Shown here: piece by piece, positions 52,325 through 60,014 of the stretch | Numbering within the stretch: the stretch's first letter is position 1 | Layout: every line of letters begins with the position of its first letter | Assembly: GCA_937910685.1 (NCBI GenBank) | Contig: CALEMP010000085.1 | Coordinates: 1-61,858, forward strand | Length of the DNA stretch: 61,858 nt | DNA from: an uncultured bacterium | GTDB taxonomy: Bacteria > Planctomycetota > UBA1135 > GCA-002686595 | Reading direction: 5' to 3' | Position numbers and translations under genes: made by a program | Notes under the pieces: generated by a model | Database searches by the model: none | Seen by the model: only the letters and a program-made list of their open reading frames with translations | What the model was told of the DNA's origin: nothing

Positions 52325-53386
52325 TCAATCCGCTGGACCTGAGCTTTCGAACGGACACCAGGAAAAGTGTGCGTCCCCTAGGGACCAGGGCCAGGCGCAG
52401 CGCAGAGCTTCCAAGTCCAGGGTCCGGCTGTTCCAAGCCTGGGAAGCCCTGGGACCGGAGGGCGCAAGAGCGGCGGGGCGTGCGTAAAGATCCCGGGAGG
52501 TGGGCGTTACCCGCATCCCCATGCCCACGCACAAATCAAAGGCGGGTTGCCAAGAGGGCAAGGCCAGGTTCAATTCACAGGCTTGGGCGCGGGCTTGACC
52601 GGCAAGGTTACCGAGCAAGGCTTGCCCGGGGCGGGACGCACCTTCCGCGACCCAGAACTCATAGACCGGCAATACCTGGCAGGGCACATGGGTCGAGGGG
52701 CCGTCCCCCAGGCATTCCTCGGGCTGATCCTCCCAGCGCGGGGGCCCTGTCACGGCCAACGCGCGCAACTCTCCCCCTTCTAGAACACCAGTGGTCTCAT
52801 GCCCGCCCCCCGGCGCACGGCCATAGCGCCAGTCCAAATAGGCTGAACTGCGCCGGGGAACCCAAGCACTCGCTCCAGCGCAAGCCCCGATGAAGGCAGC
52901 AGCAGCATCGTCCAGGGGCAAAGCCTGCTGCATGACCCAAGCCCCATCTTCCGCTGCCGTCGGCAGTCCCTGCAGCATGGACCAACTGCCCAGTCGTTCA
53001 AATCCGTCGAAGGGCACGGGATCCCGCGTATCGTTCCAGGTCAGCACCACGCCCTCGGGATCATCCTGGCCCCGCAAGAAGGCCGCTGCCAAGGTCTCGA
53101 CCCACCCCCGGGCTGCCTGGGCATCGCTCCCGGGCGCCACCAGAGGCTGACCCCACTCCCACATGGGCGGACGCTCGCCCGGAATCGGATGCCCTAGCTG
53201 CACCACCGGCAGGAGGGCGCGCACGGTTTCGCCCTCGCAGGCGACGAGGGAGTGCACGGGCCAGGCCCCATCAAGCAAGAGCCATTCCATGACCGTGCCT
53301 TTACGCATGGAATACCAGTCCAATACCTGGGCCATGTGTTGGGGCTCAAGGGGCCGAACCTCCAGCTTGTTGAATTGCTCACCCAT
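52325..53386 (-). CDS. GNAT-like acyltransferase (putative, second of a pair)
   Basis: This 353-residue protein shows a double-domain layout like GNAT acetyltransferases: an N-terminal half (LEVRPLEPQHMAQVLDWYSM) and a C-terminal half around SSAYLDWRYGRAPGGGHET, then a strand run to GMRVTPTSRDLYARP. The tandem homologue upstream has the matching FLRWRFDQRPNVKYN segment. Acetyl-CoA binding motifs are weak, so the substrate and even activity are uncertain. ATG 53386 gives a TGATG overlap with the upstream gene. Confidence 0.55.
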   Translation of the reverse strand: MGEQFNKLEVRPLEPQHMAQVLDWYSMRKGTVMEWLLLDGAWPVHSLVACEGETVRALLPVVQLGHPIPGERPPMWEWGQPLVAPGSDAQAARGWVETLAAAFLRGQDDPEGVVLTWNDTRDPVPFDGFERLGSWSMLQGLPTAAEDGAWVMQQALPLDDAAAAFIGACAGASAWVPRRSSAYLDWRYGRAPGGGHETTGVLEGGELRALAVTGPPRWEDQPEECLGDGPSTHVPCQVLPVYEFWVAEGASRPGQALLGNLAGQARAQACELNLALPSWQPAFDLCVGMGMRVTPTSRDLYARPAALAPSGPRASQAWNSRTLDLEALRCAWPWSLGDAHFSWCPFESSGPAD

Positions 53387-54369
53387 CAAACCAAATCCGT
53401 GTCCGCAAGAGTCCAACGCAAACGACGGGCCCAATCAGAATCGGGTCGGTCGGGATCAAAGGAACGCCCCACCATGCAGTAGTCCGAACGGGCAATCCGC
53501 CAACCTCGCTCCTGAGCGTCTCGAAATTCAGGACTGTGCTCGCCCCCAGCGGCGACCAAATGGGTCACGCCCGCGGCCAAGGCCTGTGTCCCCAGCCAAT
53601 GGTCCAAGGCAAGCTCGGCTTCTTGATCACCCGTCGCACAAAAGCGATCGCACACAAGGGCAACCCGTTCTCCAGCCCAGTCCGTCACACGCAACACCGC
53701 CCAGCCCGCGAGTTTCGATCCTCGGCGCAAAAGGCAACGGTTGTATTTCACATTGGGGCGTTGATCAAAGCGCCAGCGAAGGAATGCAGTATCCCGCATA
53801 AAAGGCAAACCCAACTCCCCCGCGTGCTGGGCAAAGAAAGCGTCCAATTCCCCGGGCCATTCACAGTCTTCCTCGAAAGCGAGGTCCCCCGCCACTAAGG
53901 ACCGCGCCGCATCCTGCGCACCGATCCCCTGTCGCCAAAACTCCTGCAGCACCGTGTAGCCCAAGTGTGCACGTCCGATGCGCCAGGCGGGCCGCACGGG
54001 AAAGCCATAGCAAAGGAGAAAGCCACCGGCAGCGGGCAAGCAAGTGCGCTCCACAAAACCCTCGCAAGCCCGGGTGAAAGCGCGCACCCGGCGGGGCAAG
54101 CTGAGCTCATTGGCGGCAAAGGTGTCCACCACCTGGGCCACCGGAAGGCGCTGCTCTCCGTCCAATACCCTGGTCCCGAGGGCCCCATAGTGGGCCTGAA
54201 CGCGACCCCTTCGGTCCAGTAAGGTCTCGGCCGGTGCGCCTCCTGGTACTTGGCGGGTCCGCCAATCCCATTCGGCTTGGAGGCGGGGTTGGTATGCCGG
54301 ATCGATGGCTGCGAAGGCCTGATCAAAGGACGCCCGCAGGCCCGAGGTGATCTCAACGGAAGCTCCCAT
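53386..54369 (-). CDS. GNAT-like acyltransferase (putative, first of a pair)
   Basis: This 327-residue protein has segments typical of GNAT pairs: LGYTVLQEFWRQGIGAQDA, FMRDTAFLRWRFDQRPNVKYN and RRGSKLAGWAVLRV. ATG 54369 (MGASVEITSG) is chosen; the open frame to 54504 would run through the tRNA-Sec gene and is rejected. It is the first of two tandem, diverged GNAT-like genes, 106 bp beyond the tRNA-Sec gene. Confidence 0.55.
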   Translation of the reverse strand: MGASVEITSGLRASFDQAFAAIDPAYQPRLQAEWDWRTRQVPGGAPAETLLDRRGRVQAHYGALGTRVLDGEQRLPVAQVVDTFAANELSLPRRVRAFTRACEGFVERTCLPAAGGFLLCYGFPVRPAWRIGRAHLGYTVLQEFWRQGIGAQDAARSLVAGDLAFEEDCEWPGELDAFFAQHAGELGLPFMRDTAFLRWRFDQRPNVKYNRCLLRRGSKLAGWAVLRVTDWAGERVALVCDRFCATGDQEAELALDHWLGTQALAAGVTHLVAAGGEHSPEFRDAQERGWRIARSDYCMVGRSFDPDRPDSDWARRLRWTLADTDLV

Positions 54370-54475
54370 GGGCTCATCCTCGACTTTTGGTCCCGCGAAA
54401 GAAAGGGCCTCTTGAGAGATCGCCCAGGTCCACAAGCGGAATACCGAGGGCGAAGAACCCGCAAGCCACGGGAAA

Positions 54476-54573
54476 TGGCGGGAGTGCATGGGAATCGAAC
54501 CCACCGGTCACGCTGTTCACGCAACCCAACCGGCTTTGAAGGCCGGGCGGAACACCAGCTCCGATCCACTCCC
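54476..54573 (-). tRNA. selC: tRNA-Sec (anticodon UCA), CCA encoded
   Basis: Read on the minus strand, the gene has the unusual tRNA-Sec layout: an 8-position acceptor stem (GGGAGTGG against GCACTCCC, with the inner G-G unpaired), a 6-bp D-stem (CGGAGC/GTTCCG with one G-T), and anticodon stem CCGGC/GCCGG with loop CTTCAAA. The anticodon TCA is at 54537-54539. A long variable arm (7-bp stem around TGAACAG) and T-arm GTGGG-TTCGATT-CCCAT follow. The discriminator G at 54479 is followed by encoded CCA (54476-54478). Nearby selD and selA on the same strand confirm the role in selenocysteine insertion. Confidence 0.95.
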
Positions 54574-54694
54574 CCTTGGGGCCGGAAGCATAGCGGGCAC
54601 CAGGGGCCTGTGGTCGGGCCGACCGCCCTTCTTCTACACAGCTCTGACCCTGGGGCGGTGGGTCTGGGAGGACTCCCCCACTGGATTCCCCGGC

Positions 54695-56233
54695 CTATGC
54701 CTCACGTTCGGGCAACAACCGCCCGGGGGAACCATGCCCCAGTCCAGGGGGCAACCCCCCGGCCCAACGGCGACGGCGCAGGATCCCATCCCGCAGACCT
54801 TCAATGCCCACACTGAACTCCAAACCGGAGGGGTTCTCATCGAAGCTCCGGGGCAAGATCAACTCGACCCCCGGCGCACCGCGCTCGATGTTCTGCCCCA
54901 GGCGTCCCACCAATACCGGGTCCTCTAGACCGCCGGCGTGCTCGATCCTGAGGGAGAGCCGTTGCCCCCGGCGACGCAGCACCACGCTGGCGGGAAGATC
55001 CCCCGCGCTCTCCGCCAAGAGGGTCAGCCGAGCGGTCAAGGTATCGGCCCATGCCCGGCGCTCACGCACCAAGGGCGCGTCCAACAGAAGGCGCCCCCCA
55101 GCAGCGAGGGACCCAGGCCAGAGGCTGCCTTGCCAACTCATGGCCGCGCCGACCAAGGGGTCCGGTCCGGGGGAACGGCTGCCCCCATCGATGCGCACGG
55201 AAACGTCCAGGGTTTCTCCCACTTGAACCGTAGCCGCGGTGGGAAGTCCTTCCACGTTAAAGGCTCCCCCTCGGCTGAAGAAACCAAGGCGCACTTCAAT
55301 GGGCACGGGCAAGGGGTTCGTGAATTTCACCCGGGCCTCCCAGCGCCCGAACCATTCACCACGCTGGCGATCCACATCATTCAAACCCTCCGGCACCACC
55401 AAGAGACGGGGCACTTCTAAGGGCCATTTTTTCAAATCCGGCACCAGACGCATGAGCGCCCGAGCGGCCAAGGCCCGGTGGGGTTCGTTGGTATTGAAAC
55501 CGGTGAACTCACCACTGCAAACCCGCAACAAATCCGCAGGACTGTCCACCGACCAAGCCCAACGTTCGACGCCCTTGGGCAATCGCGACCAGGCCGGATG
55601 ATCCCAGCCCCCGGGGCCCACACCCAGGGCGGGGAAGCGGTGCTCGGCCAATTGGGAGATCACCCCATCGTCCACGCGATCCACCAGCAGCATGCCCTTA
55701 GGGCCGCCGGAGGGAAGCTTGGCCAACTCCAACCCATCGAAGGCCGCGACCCTCAGGTCCACCCGGGCCCCAATGTCTTCCAAGCGTTCGAGCAGAGCCT
55801 CTAAGAGCCCACGCTCTTTGATCTCGATCATGTGCATGGCAGGTCGGCCATCGGGCATGGACAGCTCGAGGGCTTCATCGAACAGGGGAAGGCGTTCGCC
55901 CCGATAACCGTGGGAATGCCAGCTCCCCGCATCGACCCCCATCAAGGACGCCAAGTTCCGCTGGGCGAGGGGCCCCTTGCTGTCGGTTGTGCGCTGCAGA
56001 GTTTCGTCGTGCAACAACATCAACTCCCCCCCGGCACACGCGCGGATGTCGTATTCGATCCCATCAAGCCCCACATCCAACGCCCGGCGGAGGGAACCTA
56101 GGGTGTTCTCGGGAGCCTCCCGGGGCGAACCACGGTGCCCCAAAATCAGCGGCGGTGGCCCGACGAACTGTCCCGCCGGAAAGAGCTGATCATGATCTCC
56201 AAACGGATCCGCTGGGGATTCAGGCGACTGCAA
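54695..56233 (-). CDS. Glycerophosphodiester phosphodiesterase with C-terminal extension
   Basis: This 512-residue protein has the GDPD core (about residues 25-260): ILGHRGSPREAPENTL, IEYDIRACAGGELMLLHDETLQRTT and the MIEIKERG segment carry the expected His, Glu and Asp metal and catalytic residues. It hydrolyses glycerophosphodiesters to glycerol-3-phosphate and an alcohol. About 240 further residues form a beta-rich region with no recognised family. No signal peptide is visible. The gene starts 3 bp after the beta-propeller lipoprotein gene and is followed, after 120 bp, by the tRNA-Sec gene. Confidence 0.85.
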   Translation of the reverse strand: MQSPESPADPFGDHDQLFPAGQFVGPPPLILGHRGSPREAPENTLGSLRRALDVGLDGIEYDIRACAGGELMLLHDETLQRTTDSKGPLAQRNLASLMGVDAGSWHSHGYRGERLPLFDEALELSMPDGRPAMHMIEIKERGLLEALLERLEDIGARVDLRVAAFDGLELAKLPSGGPKGMLLVDRVDDGVISQLAEHRFPALGVGPGGWDHPAWSRLPKGVERWAWSVDSPADLLRVCSGEFTGFNTNEPHRALAARALMRLVPDLKKWPLEVPRLLVVPEGLNDVDRQRGEWFGRWEARVKFTNPLPVPIEVRLGFFSRGGAFNVEGLPTAATVQVGETLDVSVRIDGGSRSPGPDPLVGAAMSWQGSLWPGSLAAGGRLLLDAPLVRERRAWADTLTARLTLLAESAGDLPASVVLRRRGQRLSLRIEHAGGLEDPVLVGRLGQNIERGAPGVELILPRSFDENPSGLEFSVGIEGLRDGILRRRRWAGGLPPGLGHGSPGRLLPEREA

Positions 56234-56236
56234 AAC

Positions 56237-57316
56237 TCAGCGAGAGAAAAGGATCAAACGCCCGGAGTAACCGCAGGCCACCAGGCACATGCCCGATTGC
56301 CCCACTTCTCCGGCAGCGAGGTGATGCAAGCGCCCATCATCGTGACCGATGGAAGGACAGTGAAAGCCCCCTTCAAGGGAGGGACCAGCCGAGGAGGAAA
56401 CCCAACTGCCGTTCTGACCGCAGACCAAACGCACAAACCCGTCATAGCCCGTAGTGGCTCCTTCAATGCCCGGGCGATTAGGGTCCAAGTCCGCCAGCAC
56501 TGCTCCCCGCAAACGGTCACCACTGGTCAACAGGGTCTCCACATTCTCCTTGCGCCAAACACGCAAGTGGCCGCTGTTACCACAGAAAAGGACCACGTCG
56601 CCGGTCGCTGCCACCCGCGCCAGAGAGTCGATGCCCTCAAAGAGTGTGCGTGGTTCAAAGCCGCCGGAGCGCCGCACGATCTCCACCAGTCGCCCGTCGT
56701 CCTGGGCAAGAATCGCACCGCGCAAACCAACGGCAATGCCCTTGATGGGAGCACTGGTGTCCACGGTCGCTTCCACATCGAAGAGGCCATCCCCCATGTG
56801 ACGCAGCACAAAAGCCCGGTTGGTGAAGCCGCCCACCACGAGTTCGTTGCCCGCATGAAGCGGGTCCGCATCGCCAATAGCCACCCCGTGCACCAGGGCC
56901 TCGGTGCTCAGGAGCTCGGTGCTTTCCCAGCCGCCCTTGCCCCGCCGGTGCAGCAAGACCACGCCCTGGCCGGGTTCATCTTCCCCTCCTACGCGCTTAC
57001 CCACGGTCACCAACTCGGCGCCGGGACTGGTGGGGTCGAGCTCTCCGATCGCGCACTGAATCGCCTCGCCTGGTAAGGCGGCGATCACCTCGTGCTTAAA
57101 GCCATCGCCCTCGGCCCAAACGAGCACGACCAACCCGTCGCCGGTGGTCACCGCGATCTCGTCGCCCGGGACTTCCGGCAAGAGATCCCCCACGGCGCAG
57201 CCCCCCATCTTCACGCCCAAGTCGCAAATAACCCTGGCCTGCCAGGGCTCTTGCTCGGCGGGGGCGCTCAAGCATCCCGTCAATAGAAGGGCAAGAAAGG
57301 CTGTGTAGTTACGCAT
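56237..57316 (-). CDS. Putative FG-GAP/VCBS-type beta-propeller lipoprotein
   Basis: This 359-residue protein has a lipoprotein signal (FLALLLTGC, lipobox LTGC near residue 12-15). Repeats of about 50-60 residues follow, each with a DxDxxxxG-like turn and a strand pair (VGDLLPEVPGDEIAVTTGDG, IGELDPTSPGAELVTVG, IGDADPLHAGNELVVGG, LADLDPNRPGIEGATTGYDG). This is the pattern of VCBS/FG-GAP beta-propellers, which often bind Ca2+. The role is unknown. It lies 29 bp downstream of selD and 3 bp before the GDPD gene, so it is probably cotranscribed with the selenium genes. Confidence 0.75.
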   Translation of the reverse strand: MRNYTAFLALLLTGCLSAPAEQEPWQARVICDLGVKMGGCAVGDLLPEVPGDEIAVTTGDGLVVLVWAEGDGFKHEVIAALPGEAIQCAIGELDPTSPGAELVTVGKRVGGEDEPGQGVVLLHRRGKGGWESTELLSTEALVHGVAIGDADPLHAGNELVVGGFTNRAFVLRHMGDGLFDVEATVDTSAPIKGIAVGLRGAILAQDDGRLVEIVRRSGGFEPRTLFEGIDSLARVAATGDVVLFCGNSGHLRVWRKENVETLLTSGDRLRGAVLADLDPNRPGIEGATTGYDGFVRLVCGQNGSWVSSSAGPSLEGGFHCPSIGHDDGRLHHLAAGEVGQSGMCLVACGYSGRLILFSR

Positions 57317-57345
57317 AGAAAAGACTCGGTGGGAAGCGACAGAGT

Positions 57346-58410
57346 TCAGCTCAAAAGAATCGAATGGTCGCCCGCGGGCAGAACCTCTCCCACCGGATGC
57401 ACGGGAACATCTTGGGCCTGAAGGGCTTTCTCTAGGGTTGCAGCCTCTTCGGCAGGCACACAGATCAAGAGGCCGCCGGATGTTTCCGCATCAAAGGTGA
57501 TGCTTACCAAGTCCTGATCGACCCCATCGGCCACGCGAACCACATCTCCGATGGCCGCCTTGCCACGAGCAGACCCACCGGAAACCACTCCGGCTCGGGC
57601 CAAGTCCAAGGCCCCTTCAAAGATCGGCAAGGATGCCGCGTCGAAGCTCAGGGTCACCTGACTGGCCCTGGCGATGTTGCACGCGTGCCCCATGAGCCCA
57701 AAGCCGGTCACATCCGTGCAGGCCCGGGCGTTCACTTCCGCCATGGCGTTTGCCCCGGCGCGGTTGAGGGTCGCCATGCTCTCGGCCGCCCGGCGCATGA
57801 GGTCCAGGGGAACCTTGCCGCGCTTGCCTCCGGTGGTCAAGGATCCCATGCCGAGGGGCTTGGTCAGATACAAACGGTCTCCGGCCTGGGCTCCGCTGTT
57901 GGTGATCACGCGCCCTGGATCCACCACCCCGGTGACTGAAAAGCCAAACATGGGCTCGAGGCCTTGAACCGTGTGCCCACCGGCCAAGACGGTGTCCGCC
58001 TCGCGCAACTTGTCGAAGCCCCCACGGAAGATCTCGGCGATCCATTCGGGCTCGAAGTCCTTGGGGAAACCGGCCAGGTTCAGGGCAGAGATAGGCCGCG
58101 CACCCATTGCGTAAACATCCGAAAGGGCATTGGCTGCCGCCACCGCCCCATAGGCGTAGGGATCATCGAGCACCGGCGGAAAGTAGTCCACCGTCTGGAC
58201 CAAGGCCACCCGCGAACCGGGCAGCACCCCGTCTTGCTCCCCAAGTAAAACCACACCTGCATCATCAACAGATTGGGGACCCACGAGCAAACGCTCATCG
58301 GTGGTCAAATTTGCCTCGCGCAAGACCTGCGCGAGTTGCCCCATGGGCATCTTGGCGGCTCAGCCTGCGCAGGCGGCGTAATCGGTCAAACGCTTTTGAT
58401 TGGGCTTCAT
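57346..58410 (-). CDS. selD: Selenophosphate synthase SelD, predicted selenoprotein with in-frame UGA
   Basis: Counting from ATG 58410 the product is 354 residues: MKPNQKRLTDYAACAG, then UGA at 58360-58362 read as Sec17, then AAKMPMGQLAQVL. This is the SelD active-site position, which is Cys17 in E. coli, and Lys20 is also conserved. A conventional gene caller would start at 58350 and lose the active site. The rest has the AIRS fold with the TSPFFxxV-like VDYFPPVLDDPYAYGAVAA, LAGGHTVQG and FGLMGHACNIARAS segments. SelD makes selenophosphate from selenide and ATP. It lies 45 bp downstream of selA. Confidence 0.93.
58315..58335 (-). promoter_or_regulatory. Bacterial SECIS-like hairpin in selD
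   Basis: On the minus strand CTCGCGCA (58335-58328) and TGCGCGAG (58322-58315) form a perfect 8-bp stem with loop GGTCT. Thirty-two bases separate the UGA from the loop, within the usual spacing of bacterial SECIS elements. The AGGUCU apical region matches the loop bound by SelB in E. coli fdhF. It lies inside the coding sequence, encoding part of GQLAQVLREA. Confidence 0.88.
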
Positions 58411-58455
58411 GGCTTTTGGTTGGGTTGGGGTGACTCGAAGGCGCGAACTATACGC

Positions 58456-59892
58456 TCAAGCACCCGCCGAATTGGGCAGGGAAGCAAAGACCTTGAGTAA
58501 GTCCTCTTGATCCCCCTGCAAGAGGGTGCGTGGATCGAGCAGGAGAGCATTCCCCTGCACGCGTGCGAAAACCGGAGGGTCCGATGCCCGCAGAGCCGCC
58601 GCAAGGCCGGCAGGGGAGCGCGCGGGGTCCGTGACCCTCAAGATCGGACCCTCTAAGAAGATCCCTGGTGCCGAGCCGGAACCCGGCTGGGATTCCCCCG
58701 CCTCGATTTGCACTTGGAAGCCCAGGTCCACCAGGGCCTTTTCCAGTTCCCGGGATACTCCTTCAAGATCGTCCCCCGTGGCCAGCAACATGCGCCGGGT
58801 GGGCAGCTCGTCTCCGCGCCCGGCGAGGATCAGCTCCAAGGTTGCTTCCAGACCTGCCAGGGTCACCTTGTCGCAACGCAGGGCGCGGTACATGGGATCT
58901 TGACGCAAGCGCGCCACGGCTTCGGCGGAACCGACGATCAATCCCGCCTGAGGTCCACCGAGCAGCTTGTCGCCGCTAAAGGACACGATGTCGATTCCAC
59001 TGGCAAGGGCATCGGCCACTTCGGTTTCGCCTCCCACGCTTGCCCCGAGGGGACGCATGGTGTTGGCCTCTACTAAGCCCGAGCCCAAGTCCCAAGCGCT
59101 GGCGACCCGGTGCTGTTTGCCCAAGGCTGCGAGTTCTGCGGGTTGAACCTCGCTGGTGAAACCCACCACTCGGAAGTTGGATGGGTGAACTTTCATCAAG
59201 AGTCCAGTCTCTGCGGTCAGAGCGTTTTCGTAGTCGGCGATGCGCGTGCGGTTCGTCGCTCCCACTTCCACCATGCGCACGCCCGCCGCAGCCATCACTT
59301 CGGGCACCCGGAAGGATCCGCCAATCTCCACCAGTTCCCCACGGCTGACAACCGCCTCCTTGCCGGAGGCCAAAGCATGCATGGTCAAGAGCGCCGCCCC
59401 GGCGTTGTTGTTCACGGCGATGCCCTCTTCGCAACCAACCAGTCGGCCAAGCAATTGACTCAAGCGCTCGTCTCGCCGGTTGCGCTCGCCGCTGAGCCGG
59501 TCCACTTCCAGAACGCAGAACGAGCGAGCCGCCACCTCCATACGCGCGGCCACCTCCACGTGCACCGGAGCACGACCCAAGCCAGTGTTGAGCACCACGC
59601 CACTCACGTTGATCGCCCGCCGCAAGCCCCGAGCGCGATCCTGATCCACCAGCGCGCCCATGGCGAGCCCAAGGCCCTCCCCGGCGAGCCGCTCCTCAAG
59701 GCCTTGCGAGTCCAAGTTCCCAACGCTGATCTCCTCGCGCCAAGATTTCACCAACCGCTGAGCAAAAGTGCGCAGCATCGCTCGGCCCACGCTTGGGGCC
59801 AAAGTCATGACGCCCGGATCCCGCAAGACTTCGTCCACGGAGGGCAAGAGGCGGTAGGGGTTGCCTTGGGTCGGTTTTGAACTGGAGTCCAT
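58456..59892 (-). CDS. selA: L-seryl-tRNA(Sec) selenium transferase SelA
   Basis: This 478-residue PLP enzyme has the family N-terminal helices (RLLPSVDEVLRDPGV), an INVSGVVLNTGLGRAPV segment, VNNNAGAALLTMHALA, and PLP lysine K309 in SFSGDKLLGGPQAGLIVG. SelA converts Ser-tRNA-Sec into Sec-tRNA-Sec using selenophosphate from SelD. ATG 59892 (MDSSSKPTQGNPYRLL) is chosen over an in-frame extension to 59931. It starts the selenium operon, followed at 45 bp by selD; the tRNA-Sec gene lies about 4 kb downstream on the same strand. Confidence 0.95.
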   Translation of the reverse strand: MDSSSKPTQGNPYRLLPSVDEVLRDPGVMTLAPSVGRAMLRTFAQRLVKSWREEISVGNLDSQGLEERLAGEGLGLAMGALVDQDRARGLRRAINVSGVVLNTGLGRAPVHVEVAARMEVAARSFCVLEVDRLSGERNRRDERLSQLLGRLVGCEEGIAVNNNAGAALLTMHALASGKEAVVSRGELVEIGGSFRVPEVMAAAGVRMVEVGATNRTRIADYENALTAETGLLMKVHPSNFRVVGFTSEVQPAELAALGKQHRVASAWDLGSGLVEANTMRPLGASVGGETEVADALASGIDIVSFSGDKLLGGPQAGLIVGSAEAVARLRQDPMYRALRCDKVTLAGLEATLELILAGRGDELPTRRMLLATGDDLEGVSRELEKALVDLGFQVQIEAGESQPGSGSAPGIFLEGPILRVTDPARSPAGLAAALRASDPPVFARVQGNALLLDPRTLLQGDQEDLLKVFASLPNSAGA

Positions 59893-60014
59893 GGGCCTAG
59901 TGTGGGATTCGAGGGGCCATGTGCCAAGCATCGAACCCCGAGCATCCGCTGGAGATGAAAAGTTTTACCCTCCGGAGAAGTCCCGGCCCGGGAATGGGGT
60001 CTACTGTAGCCCTG

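Noticed and set aside
54370..54504. N-terminal extension of the first GNAT-like gene
   Set aside because: It runs into the tRNA-Sec gene and has no protein-like pattern; ATG 54369 is used instead.
57346..58350. selD starting at the ATG 58350
   Set aside because: This start removes the conserved catalytic segment; the upstream frame through UGA 58360 restores Sec17 and Lys20 and is followed by a SECIS-like hairpin.
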